From NCBI RefSeq assembly GCF_000242455.2, contig NC_019892.1:8318744-8382743 (forward strand): DNA of 64,000 nucleotides, read 5' to 3'. Position 1 is the stretch's first letter, and each line of letters starts with the position of its first letter. Under the pieces are notes generated by a model. It had not been told where the DNA came from, searched no databases, and was given only the letters and a program-made list of their open reading frames with translations. This document shows positions 26,492-35,600 of the stretch, one piece after another. This DNA comes from Singulisphaera acidiphila DSM 18658. Lineage in GTDB: Bacteria > Planctomycetota > Planctomycetia > Isosphaerales > Isosphaeraceae. Position numbers and translations under genes: made by a program.

Positions 26492-27565
26492 ATGACTCCC
26501 TTGATTTCACTCGGCGTGGTCTGCCGCCTCCCCACTCCTTGTCATACCGGACGAACTCCGCCGGCTCGTGGATTCACCCTGATCGAATTGCTGGTCGTCC
26601 TCACCATCATCGGCGTCTTGGTCGCCCTTTTGCTGCCCGCCGTGCAGGCGGCCCGGGAGGCTGCACGACGGGTGCAATGCGTCAACAATTTGAAGCAAAT
26701 CGGCGTCGGCCTGCACCACTACCACACTGCCGCCAACGCCCTTCCGCCGGGGCGGATCTGGAAGGCCGACGCATTCGGCTGCGGGCTGAACATCGACGGC
26801 CACTGCCAAAACACCCCTTGGTTCATTTTGATGCTTCCCCACTTCGAGCAACAGTCGCTCTCTAACGCCTTCAACTTCAACCTCGGTGCGGAAGGTCAAA
26901 ACTTTGGGGGGCTCTTTCCGAACGGCACTGTCGTGCAGAATAAGATCAGGCTCTTTCAGTGTCCGAGCGACAGCGCGATGACCTACCAATTCTCAACCAC
27001 CACTGACCCGGCACCGCTCGCCGCCTTCAATCCCATCGTCTTCTCCAAGGGGAATTACGCGGTCAGTTGGGGAAACACCCAGTGGGGGCAGCAGCCGGTG
27101 ACCGTGAACGGAAAAACGATCCCGTTCTTGCCCTCGGCGTTCGGTCACGCCGGGAACGTGACATTCGCTTCGATCCCGGACGGTCTGAGCAACACCGTGT
27201 TCCTGGGCGAAGTCGTTCAGGGGAGCCTCTACGACATCCGGGGGACGATCTGGACAACCGCGTCAGGAGCCGGTTCGTTCATCACCCGCTTCGCGCCCAA
27301 CCGGTTCGTGGACCTCTACGGCTCGGGCATCACCGGAGACGAGATGATCGTCCCCTGGTTCTGTACCAACGAGCCGAAGCGAAGTCTCCCCTGCGTCTGG
27401 AACGGCGACATGGTCAACGGCTTCGCAGGCGCCCGAAGCCGGCACCCCGGCGGGATCAACACCCTGTACGGCGACGGCTCGGTCCGCTTCGCCAAGGACA
27501 CGATCAGTCCCACGATTTGGGTATCCCTCAACTCGATCGCGGGGGGCGAGGTGCTCGACCAGTAG
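26492..27565 (+). CDS. DUF1559 protein with type IV pilin-like N-terminus
   Basis: 357 residues. The prepilin signal is ARGFTLIELLVVLTIIGVLV, with Gly just before the Phe that becomes the mature N-terminus, then LLLPAVQAAREAARRVQC, the start of the DUF1559 domain. The C-terminal signature SRHPGGINTLYGDGSVRF is typical of this large planctomycete family. It is expected to be processed by a prepilin peptidase and held in or exported across the membrane; whether it assembles into a pseudopilus is unknown. ATG at 26492 with AGGGAT about 6 bases upstream. Planctomycete genomes carry many paralogues, so nothing specific follows from location. Confidence 0.92.
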   Translation: MTPLISLGVVCRLPTPCHTGRTPPARGFTLIELLVVLTIIGVLVALLLPAVQAAREAARRVQCVNNLKQIGVGLHHYHTAANALPPGRIWKADAFGCGLNIDGHCQNTPWFILMLPHFEQQSLSNAFNFNLGAEGQNFGGLFPNGTVVQNKIRLFQCPSDSAMTYQFSTTTDPAPLAAFNPIVFSKGNYAVSWGNTQWGQQPVTVNGKTIPFLPSAFGHAGNVTFASIPDGLSNTVFLGEVVQGSLYDIRGTIWTTASGAGSFITRFAPNRFVDLYGSGITGDEMIVPWFCTNEPKRSLPCVWNGDMVNGFAGARSRHPGGINTLYGDGSVRFAKDTISPTIWVSLNSIAGGEVLDQ

Positions 27566-27874
27566 CCCGGTCGTTATTCATCACGGGTGAGCGCGATTCC
27601 AAGGGACTGGCATAAGCCTGAGGAAATGACGGCCCGGCCGAATCAGCCGTATGAACCCTAAAATCCCCGTGAATTTCCTTGCGCCAGGTGCCATGACCGG
27701 TCGATATTGAGAAGAGACCGACCGTGCCTGGCCAGGGTCGCCTGCGCCTCCTCCAAAGGTCCATCTGCGAGCGCGCGGTCAACGGGCAAGTTGCCATATC
27801 GACAACATCGAATCCACCAAAACGCTCAAATTTCCAATGGATCCGGCCGATTCTTGCCCTCGAGGATCGTTGCG
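27566..27874. other. 309-base gap before the PaaK-like gene
   Basis: The frame of the next gene is open through part of this stretch, but its translation is not conserved-looking and a better start lies at 27875. I see no RNA or repeat here. Confidence 0.45.
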
Positions 27875-29365
27875 ATGCTGTTGTTCTTACTGCGGACGTT
27901 GAACCTCAAGCGAGAGCGGCGCCTGGCCCCCGAACGACTCGCGCAGGTCCAGCATCGCCGGCTAAAAGGTCTAGTCCGGCGCACGATCCAGCGGTCGGCC
28001 TTCTACCGTGAAAAGTATCAGGGAATCGACTTCGATCGGTTCACCCTGGGGGATCTTCCCCCAACGACCAAGGGTGAGCTGATGGCGAATTTCGACCGCG
28101 TGGTCACCGACCCGGCAGTCACCCGCGCGGGGCTCGAACGGTTCATGGACGTTCCCGAGAACGCCGGCCACCTCTTTCTCGACCGGTACATCGTCAGCCA
28201 CACGTCCGGCAGCCAGGGACAGCCGATGCTGATCGTCCAGGACCAGAAGTCCCTGGAACTGGCGTTTCGGCTCCAGATGACGCGTGGAAACAACGAGAAA
28301 GTCGGGGTCCGTGAGGGGATCAGCCGACTGATCGATCCGGTTCGTCTGGCGGTCGTAACCCTGAAACGCGGCTTCTATCCCTCGGCCACGCTCTTTCAGC
28401 ATATGCCGGCTGCCGCGCGACGGTATGTCAACGTGCTCTGGCTGTCGCAGACGGACCCGGACCTCAACCGCCGGCTCAACGACTTCCGTCCCCAGGTCCT
28501 GACAGGATATGCCGGCGTTTTGGAGATGCTCGCTCTGGAATCCGAGGCCGGTCGGCTTCGCCTGAAACCCGAGCTGCGCCAGGTGGTCAACAACAGCGAA
28601 GCGTTGACCGACCGGGCCAAGGCGCGAATCCAATCGGCATTTGGCCTTCATGTCATGAACAACTATGCGACCGGCGAGTGCATCTTCTTAAGCAACGGCT
28701 GTTCGACAAACGCGGGCGCCCACATCAACGCCGATTGGGCCATTTGCGAGGTGGTCGATGAGGAGTACCGCCCGGTTCCGGCCGGCACGCCCGGCCAGAA
28801 GGTCCTGATCACCAACCTGGCGAACGGTGTGCAGCCATTCATCCGCTATGAGGTGGGCGATGTCGTCACCATGGCGGATACCCCTTGCCAATGCGGGAGC
28901 CGACTCCCGCGCGTCGCCCGGATCGAAGGGCGGGCGGCCGACGTCTTCTGGGTCGGCGAGGGGACCCGACGCCGACGAATGATCAACCTCGTGTTCGCCC
29001 ACGCGATCGAGTACTTACGCGACGTACGTGAGTGGCAGGCGATCCAGTGGGATCGCCAACGCGTCGTGGTCCGCCTCGAACCGCTCCCGGGCGCGGTTCT
29101 GGATCTTTCCAGAGCGCGACAGGCGATCGATCGTGAGTTGACGACGTACAACTTCCAAGACGTTGAGGTCGATTTCGAGGTCGCGCCCCAACTCTCGGCC
29201 GACCCGGAAACCGGGAAATTCCGGCGGATGATCAGCCTGGTCGAAAACCAGGCCAACAAGGCCGTGCCTCCTCATCGCCCGACAATCGGGCAAGGGATGA
29301 TTGGCACGGCGATCGGCTCCCGCCGCCCGAACCGGCCCACCTCAGCCAATTCAGGCACAAGGTAA
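27875..29365 (+). CDS. phenylacetate-CoA ligase (PaaK)-like adenylate-forming enzyme
   Basis: 496 residues. The nucleotide-binding loop SHTSGSQGQPMLIV and the later VVNNSEALTDRAKARIQ, NNYATGECIFLSNGC, ITNLANGVQPFIRYEVGD and CQCGSRLPRVARIEGR follow the PaaK/CapK pattern of acyl or aryl activation with ATP, then CoA or another acceptor. The substrate cannot be told. The ATG at 27875 follows CGAGGATCGTTGCG; the upstream extension to 27707 lacks conserved sequence. It converges on the TetR gene with 8 bases between the stops. A link to the nearby P450 genes is possible but not shown. Confidence 0.85.
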   Translation: MLLFLLRTLNLKRERRLAPERLAQVQHRRLKGLVRRTIQRSAFYREKYQGIDFDRFTLGDLPPTTKGELMANFDRVVTDPAVTRAGLERFMDVPENAGHLFLDRYIVSHTSGSQGQPMLIVQDQKSLELAFRLQMTRGNNEKVGVREGISRLIDPVRLAVVTLKRGFYPSATLFQHMPAAARRYVNVLWLSQTDPDLNRRLNDFRPQVLTGYAGVLEMLALESEAGRLRLKPELRQVVNNSEALTDRAKARIQSAFGLHVMNNYATGECIFLSNGCSTNAGAHINADWAICEVVDEEYRPVPAGTPGQKVLITNLANGVQPFIRYEVGDVVTMADTPCQCGSRLPRVARIEGRAADVFWVGEGTRRRRMINLVFAHAIEYLRDVREWQAIQWDRQRVVVRLEPLPGAVLDLSRARQAIDRELTTYNFQDVEVDFEVAPQLSADPETGKFRRMISLVENQANKAVPPHRPTIGQGMIGTAIGSRRPNRPTSANSGTR

Positions 29366-29373
29366 GTCGTCAG

Positions 29374-29994
29374 TCAGGCTGGAGCCCGATCCTGGGCTCG
29401 CATCGCCCCGGGGCTGGCCTCGATGGTTCGGTTCGTTCCGATGGCCCCGAAAAGGAATTGGTCGGCGATCCAGTCGGCCAGATCGTCCGGCCAGGGCGCG
29501 GGGGTGAAGATCATGACCCGATGCATCATCCCCAACAGAGCGAGAGTGGCTCGATCCGGATGCGCCACAGGCGGACGATCCATCGACACGAGGATTTCTT
29601 CGATCAAAACGAACAGTCGTTCCCGACGACGGCGGATGGCCGCATCCTCGTGCTGGGCAGGGTTCCCATCGAGATGATAGAGCGTCTCGAGGTAATGGGG
29701 ATAAAGCGCTGAGAATTGCACGGCGTCTCGGATCAAGATCCGCAACTTCTCGCAGACCTCCGGTTCGCCCGCAATCCGGGCCTGAGTCTCATCCAACCGC
29801 TGCGCTGAGACCTCCGCAATCATCGCCCGGAATAGAGCCTCCTTATCCTTGAAGTGAAGGTAGAGCGTCCCCTTGGCGACCTCCGCACGGTCGGCGATCT
29901 CCTTCATATGCACCGCCTGGAACGGGCGCTCGGCGAACAATCGCGTGGCGGCTTCGAGAATTCGCGGGAGTTTCTCCGGGTCGGCAATGCGCAC
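29374..29994 (-). CDS. TetR/AcrR-family repressor
   Basis: 206 residues. The N-terminal helix-turn-helix is clear: ILEAATRLFAERPFQAVHM then IADRAEVAKGTLYLHFKDKE. The C-terminal ligand domain is variable and gives no substrate clue. The start is the GTG at 29994, the first start after an in-frame stop, with GAGGAA upstream. It reads away from the cupin-CYP102 genes; only an IS1380 element separates it from them. Before that insertion it would have been the divergent neighbour of the P450 operon, the usual layout for a TetR repressor and its target, and Bacillus P450BM3 is likewise controlled by a TetR-type repressor. Control of the P450 operon is inference. Confidence 0.9.
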   Translation of the reverse strand: MRIADPEKLPRILEAATRLFAERPFQAVHMKEIADRAEVAKGTLYLHFKDKEALFRAMIAEVSAQRLDETQARIAGEPEVCEKLRILIRDAVQFSALYPHYLETLYHLDGNPAQHEDAAIRRRRERLFVLIEEILVSMDRPPVAHPDRATLALLGMMHRVMIFTPAPWPDDLADWIADQFLFGAIGTNRTIEASPGAMRAQDRAPA

Positions 29995-30107
29995 GCGACA
30001 TTATTCCTCGAAAGTCGGCCACACACAACGGTTACGGCAGAGTGCCACAGTAGAGAAGGGCATTCTAAAGAAGGCGTCACCACGGGAACAACCCCAGGCG
30101 CACTCCC

Positions 30108-30133
30108 TTGACATCGTACGCTCCCTTCCCTAG
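30108..30133 (+). promoter_or_regulatory. left half of a promoter split by the IS element
   Basis: TTGACA at 30108-30113 is a perfect -35. The following 17 bases end at 30130 and the next three, TAG, abut the element's left terminus. Without the element and one copy of the CTAG duplication, TAG joins ATT (31900-31902) to make TAGATT, a plausible -10 at exactly 17 bases. Confidence 0.5.
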
Positions 30134-31895
30134 CCTGGATTTCTCACCAGGGATTGAATCGGGCTGCCTTGCGTGTCATAGGTGGAATTGCGACAACCAC
30201 TTTTGACACCGAACCAAGGCAGCCCGATGGCTACAGAGTGTAACTCGACTTACCTCGACTTTTCCATCCTCGGTCACCGCCAAGTGCTCGCCGATTTTGA
30301 CGGGGGCGCCATCTCTTCCGACGGCGGTGCACTTCTGCTCCGTCAGATCGAAGCCCGCACCGGGATCATCCGCCAGTTCGCCGCCTGCTTTACCGACCAT
30401 CGCGATCCTGACCTCGTCGAGCACCCCCTGGAACACCTCCTGGCCCAACGCGTCTATGGTCTGGCCTTGGGCTACGAAGACCTCAACGACCACGACGATC
30501 TCCGCTGCGATCCGTTACTGGCCACCGTCGTCGGCAAGACCGATCCCACCGGCCAGGACCGGCCACGGCTCCGCGATCGCGGCAAGCCGCTGGCTGGCAA
30601 GAGTACCCTCAACCGCTTGGAACTGACCCCTGTCGGGGCCGACGGACAGAGCCGTTACAAGAAGATCACCTGTCAGACCCATGAGGTCGAACGGCTCTTC
30701 GTTACCCTCTTTCTTCAGGCCCACAGCCGACCCCCCGAGCGGATCGTTTTGGACCTCGACGCCACCGACGACACGGTCCATGGCCGCCAACTTGGCCGCT
30801 TTTTCCACGGCTACTACAAGGGATACTGCTATCTCCCGCTCTACATCTTCTGCGGCGACCACCTGCTCTGTGCCCGGCTGCGTCCCTCCGACATTGATGC
30901 CAGCGCCGGCTCGGTGAAGTCCCTCAAGCGGATCGTCTCGCAGATCCGCCAGGCGTGGCCTCAGGTGAAGATCCTGATCCGCGCCGACAGCGGGTTCTGC
31001 CGCGAGGAGATCCTTCGCTGGTGTGAGGACAACGGCGTGGATTACCTGATCGGCCTGGCCAAGAACACCCGGCTGACGGCGGCGATCGCGACGGAATTGG
31101 CCCAAGCACGCCAGCAATTCGAGGCGACGAAACAGCCGTCCCGGGTCTTCGCCGAGTTGCGTTATCAAACGCAGAAGACCTGGAGCCGAGAACGTCGGGT
31201 GGTGGCCAAGGCCGAGCATCTGGGCAAGGGGGCCAACCCGCGGTTCGTGGTCACGTCGCTCACGGTCGAGGAACGAGCGGCGCCGCCGCTGTACGAGCAA
31301 GACTACTGCGGTCGCGGTGAGATGGAGAACCGGATCAAGGAGCAGCAACTCCATCTGTTCGCCGATCGGACCAGTGCCCACACGATGCGTGCCAACCAGA
31401 TCCGGCTGTTCTTCTCCTCGATCGCCTACGTGTTGCTGGAGGCGTTGCGGCGGCTGGGGCTGGCGGGAACGGCGATGGCCGAGGCGCAGTGCCAAACGAT
31501 CCGTCTGAAGCTCTTGAAGATCGGGGCGTTGGTGCGGGTGACGGTTCGCAAGGTGTGGGTGAAGTTCTCGAGCGGTTGTCCGTATGCGGAAGTGTTTCGG
31601 CGTGTGCACACCAACTTGGCGCGGTCGGGGCCCTTGATCCCGAGGTGCTGAAACGAGGAGACCCAGTCAAATGAGGCGGGAAAGCCCCTCCCTGAGGAGG
31701 GGTGAGGATCGGGGTGCGCCCCCGCCTGGGCGCGGGGGCCTGAGGAACCAGGTTCGCGTTGGCGTGAAGAGGTCCGATCAGGTCCACGCCGACGTGATGA
31801 GCAAGCGGGAGACCACGCAGGCCGCGGGTGGCGGGGGCGAGCCGTCGAAATCGTCGAGCGATCGGACCCCGAAAGAATAGGGTGAGAAATCCAGG
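30134..31895 (+). mobile_element. IS1380-family insertion sequence, complete
   Basis: 1762 bases. The ends are perfect 15-base inverted repeats, CCTGGATTTCTCACC at 30134-30148 and its complement at 31881-31895. Both are flanked by CTAG (30130-30133 and 31896-31899), a 4-base target duplication as expected for this family; because CTAG is itself palindromic the visible inverted repeat extends beyond the element. It carries one intact transposase gene. The 230 bases after the transposase hold G+C-rich hairpins (for example CCCCTCC-CTGA-GGAGGGG near 31687) that may stop transcription before the right end. All parts look intact, so a recent insertion is likely. Confidence 0.92.
30227..31651 (+). 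CDS. IS1380-family transposase
   Basis: 474 residues, intact DDE transposase. The catalytic acidic residues fit LDLDATDD (about 185), KILIRADSGFCREEI (about 260) and the Glu of GRGEMENRIKE (about 365), the latter matching the family's Y-x2-R-x-E-x-N-like block. The N-terminus FDGGAISSDGGALLLRQ and LGYEDLNDHDDLRCDP are hallmarks of IS1380. The ATG at 30227 precedes MATECNSTYLDF; the frame stays open to 30182. It cuts and pastes the element that lies between the TetR gene and the cupin-CYP102 operon. Confidence 0.95.
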   Translation: MATECNSTYLDFSILGHRQVLADFDGGAISSDGGALLLRQIEARTGIIRQFAACFTDHRDPDLVEHPLEHLLAQRVYGLALGYEDLNDHDDLRCDPLLATVVGKTDPTGQDRPRLRDRGKPLAGKSTLNRLELTPVGADGQSRYKKITCQTHEVERLFVTLFLQAHSRPPERIVLDLDATDDTVHGRQLGRFFHGYYKGYCYLPLYIFCGDHLLCARLRPSDIDASAGSVKSLKRIVSQIRQAWPQVKILIRADSGFCREEILRWCEDNGVDYLIGLAKNTRLTAAIATELAQARQQFEATKQPSRVFAELRYQTQKTWSRERRVVAKAEHLGKGANPRFVVTSLTVEERAAPPLYEQDYCGRGEMENRIKEQQLHLFADRTSAHTMRANQIRLFFSSIAYVLLEALRRLGLAGTAMAEAQCQTIRLKLLKIGALVRVTVRKVWVKFSSGCPYAEVFRRVHTNLARSGPLIPRC

Positions 31896-31908
31896 CTAGA
31901 TTTCCACC

Positions 31909-31931
31909 ATTAATGACCCCAGGTCATTAAT
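31909..31931. promoter_or_regulatory. operator-like perfect inverted repeat upstream of the cupin-CYP102 operon
   Basis: ATTAATGACC (31909-31918), a 3-base spacer, and GGTCATTAAT (31922-31931). The size and symmetry suit a TetR dimer. It begins 13 bases past the right end of the IS and 60 bases before the cupin start; in the reconstructed promoter it would cover the transcription start. Confidence 0.6.
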
Positions 31932-31991
31932 ATCCCCAAAGAGGGGATCGTCTCGGTGGATAAAACATTTCTTTGGGAGGGGGGACGGCCT

Positions 31992-32627
31992 ATGATGGGG
32001 TTCGGTGAAGCGCATCTTCAGCGCCTCCGGCAGACGTCGAACCGGGCCTTGGCCGAAGTCGGCGCTGAGCCTGCAACTGCCGAGGTTCCGACGTTCTCCG
32101 TGGTCCACGCCGAAGGGCTGGACGGGTTGTGCCAGACGACTTCGTTCGGGCTCACCCCGCCGTTCCCGATTCCGGGCAAGCCAACGCTCCGCGACCGACT
32201 CCACCCGACCGGGGTTGACGTCTCGTTCGTCAAGGTACTCCCCTGGGAAGAGACGCCGTATGAGATGCGGCACCGGAGAAACGAGGTTGTCTACATCGTC
32301 GCGGCGGGCCGGGGTCAGTTCCTGGTGGATCGGGAGGTGGTTGAGGTGAACCCGGGGACGGTCCTCCGCGTCCGCCCGGAGTGCCTCCGAGCCTGGCGGA
32401 ATGTTTCGTCTGAAGATCTGCTCCTCATCGTCATCCAAGGACAGGTCGGCGCGCTGCGTCGAAGGTCGCGGTCGGATGCGATCGGCCAGCCAGGCCTGAT
32501 TCCTTGGTGGCGTTATCCCCGCGCTCGTTCCGCCGCGAGGTCGAGCACGGCTCCAAGGACAAGCCAAGAAGACATGGGCACTCGACCGAGACTCTTCGGT
32601 CGCTTCTCAAAGCCGGGGAAAGCTTGA
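31992..32627 (+). CDS. cupin-domain protein coupled to the CYP102 gene
   Basis: 211 residues. The middle (about 65-150) is a cupin: TPYEMRHRRNEVVYIVAAGR, then GQFLVDREVVEVNPGTVLRV. Only one of the usual metal His residues is obvious (MRHRR), so metal binding is uncertain. The Arg/Ser-rich C-terminal 50 residues look disordered. ATG at 31992 has a strong GGGAGGGGGG stretch about 9 bases upstream; a GTG at 31956 is the alternative. The stop TGA is immediately followed by the ATG of the P450 gene, so the two are co-translated. It may bind a substrate or effector of the P450; this is inference. Confidence 0.75.
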   Translation: MMGFGEAHLQRLRQTSNRALAEVGAEPATAEVPTFSVVHAEGLDGLCQTTSFGLTPPFPIPGKPTLRDRLHPTGVDVSFVKVLPWEETPYEMRHRRNEVVYIVAAGRGQFLVDREVVEVNPGTVLRVRPECLRAWRNVSSEDLLLIVIQGQVGALRRRSRSDAIGQPGLIPWWRYPRARSAARSSTAPRTSQEDMGTRPRLFGRFSKPGKA

Positions 32628-35600
32628 ATGGACGTTGAGAAAGCAGCAGGGCTCGAGCCAATTCCCCAGCCGACAGCCTGGCCCGTCCTGGGCAACCTGA
32701 ATGCGCTCGACCGGCGGGCACCGCTCCAGAGCTTCATCCGCCTCGCGAAGGAGCACGGTCCGATCTACCGGCTGGACCTGCCGGGGCGGAAGCTCGTGAT
32801 CCTCTCGAGCCAGGAGCTGGTCAACGAGGCCTGTGATGAGCAACGCTTTGATAAGTTGATCAGCACGGCCTTGGGCAAAGTCCGGAGCTTCTCCGGCGAC
32901 GGCCTGTTCACCGCCTGGACCTTCGAGCCGAATTGGTCCAAGGCGCACGGCATCCTGATGCCGAACTTCGGCGCCAAGGCGATGCAGGGCTACCTGCCGC
33001 AAATGATCGACATCGCCGACCAGCTCGTCGCCAAGTGGTCGAGGCTCAACCCCGATGAGGTCATCGACGTCGCCGACGACATGACCCGCCTGACGCTCGA
33101 CACCATCGGTCTCTGCGGATTCGACTACCGCTTCAACTCGTTCTACCGCGAAGATCCCCACCCGTTCGTCCAGGCGATGGTCCGCTCGCTCGGCGAGTCG
33201 CTCCTCCAAGCCAACCGGCTCCCCCTTCAAGAGGCCCTCCTGTTCCGCACCCACCGCCGCCATGAGCAGGACATCGCCTACATGAATGCGGTCGTGGACC
33301 GACTGATCCAGGAGCGCCGGGCCGACCCACAAGCGATGGCCACCAAGAAGGACCTGCTCAACTACATGCTTACCGGCCTGGATAAGAAGACCGGGGAGGG
33401 GCTCGACGACGTCAACATCCGCTACCAGATCCTCACCTTCCTGATCGCCGGCCACGAGACGACAAGCGGCCTCCTTTCCTTCGCCCTCTACTTCCTCCTG
33501 AACCATCCCGAGACCCTCACCAAGGCGTATGAGGAAGTGGACCGCGTCCTCGGCACCGACCCGGAGTCGACCCCGACGCTGAGCCAGGTCCACCAGCTTG
33601 CCTACGTCCAGCAGATTCTCAAGGAGTCGCTCCGGCTCTGGCCGACCGCCCCCGCCTTCGCGCTCTACCCGCGCGAGGAGACGACCCTCGGCGGCCGCTT
33701 CGCCTTGAGCAAGGGGGAAAACCTGGTCGTCCTGCTCCCAATGCTCCACCGCGACCCGAGCGTCTGGGGAGCGGACGCCGAGGAGTTCCGGCCGTCTCGG
33801 TTCGCTCCGGAACAGGAGCGGCAACTCCCCTCGAATGCGTACAAACCGTTCGGCAACGGTCAGCGGGCCTGCATCGGCCAGCAGTTCGCGATGCAGGAGG
33901 CGACGCTCGTCCTCGGAATGATCCTCAGGCGGTTCGAGCCCATCGATCACGCCAACTACCGGCTTCGCGTGAAGGAGACGCTCACCCTGAAGCCTGACGG
34001 CTTCACCATGAAGGTCCGGCCGCGCGGGGCGCGAGTCCGGACCACCGTTTCCGCCGTACCGATGGCCCTGAGCGTGGCCCAGGAAACGGCGGAGGCCGCG
34101 GCTCCTCCTCCGGCCGGCCAAGGCACCCCGCTCTTGATCCTCTATGGCTCGAACCTTGGCACCGCAGAAGGATTCGCCCAGCGGATCGCCGAGGACGGCC
34201 GGTCCCTCGGCTTCTCCGTCGCGACCGCAGCGCTCGATGACGCCACGAGCGACCTGCCCCGCGAGGGCGCACTGATTATCGTCACCTCCTCCTACAACGG
34301 AGCCCCACCCGACAACGCGGCCCGCTTCTGCGACTGGCTTCAAAAGGGAAACACCGGTCCCGCCGGGTTCCAAGGCGTGCGATACGCCATCTTCGGATGT
34401 GGAGACCACAACTGGTCGGCCACCTATCAGGCGATCCCGAAGCTCATCGACCAGAAGCTCGCCGCGGGCGGGGCGACCCGGCTCCATGAGCGCGGTGAAG
34501 GGGATGCCGCGGACGACCTCGATGGCCAGTTCCAGACCTGGTACGGCCTCCTCTGGACCCGGATCGCTTCGGCCTTGGGGCTCCAGATCAAGGCCGAAGC
34601 CAAGCCGAGGGCTGCGTATCGGATCGAGACGGTCGACACGCAAGTCGACCTCCCGTTCGTCGCAGCCTATTCCGCCCATCGCATGACCGTGGTCGCCAGC
34701 CGGGAACTCCAACAGGCAGGTGACGCAAAGGCTCCCGAGCGCTCGACCCGACACATCGAGTTGGCCTTGCCCGACGGAGTCCGTTACCACACCGGGAATC
34801 ATCTCGGCGTTCTACCGCGCAATCGAGGGGGAGCGATCCGCCGCGTCCTCGAACGGTTCCGGCTCGATGGCGATTCCCAGGTCATCATCCGCCGCGACGA
34901 CGCGGGCAAATCGAATCTGCCACTCGATCGGCCGATCCGCCTCGCGGAACTGGTCGGAGGCTACGTCGAGCTCCAGGACCCGGCGACTCGCGACCAGATA
35001 CGAGTCCTCGCCGACAAGGCCCTCTGCCCCCCCGACAAGGCAAGGCTGACTCCCCTCGTCGGCGACGACGAGGCGAGCCTCGCCCGCTACCGCGAGGAGG
35101 TCTTCCTCCCGCGCCGCTCGGTGCTCGACCTGCTCGAACTCAACCCGTCGTGTGTGCTTGCGTTCGAGGAATTCCTCGGCATGCTGCCGCCGCTTCGGCC
35201 ACGGTACTATTCGATCTCGTCCTCACCGCTCATCAACGAACGGATCGCGAGCATCACGGTCGCGGTGGTCCGGGACGCATCCCGCTCCGGCCTCGGCCTG
35301 TACGAAGGGGTGGCCTCGAACTACCTCGCCGAACTGACGGAGGGGAGCGAGATCCTCGGCTTCGTTCGCGGCCCCGGCACCCCCTTTCAACCACCGGCCG
35401 ACCCGCGCACGCCAATGATCATGGTTGGTGCCGGCACCGGCCTGGCTCCGTTCCGCGGCTTCCTCCAGGAACGCAAAGCCCTCAAGGATCGCGGCCATGA
35501 CGTCGGTCCGTCGCTCCTCTTCTTCGGCTGCCGCAACCCGAGCCACGATTTCCTCTACGAGAAGGAACTCCGCGACTTTGAGGCGAAGGGCCTGACGCAC

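Noticed and set aside
31671..31880. 69-codon frame after the transposase inside the IS
   Set aside because: Lies over G+C-rich hairpins at the IS end and has no recognisable content; IS1380 elements carry one gene.
32607..34802. 731-codon open frame on the minus strand opposite the CYP102 gene
   Set aside because: The plus strand encodes unmistakable P450 and reductase motifs; the antisense frame is a high-GC shadow with no family content.
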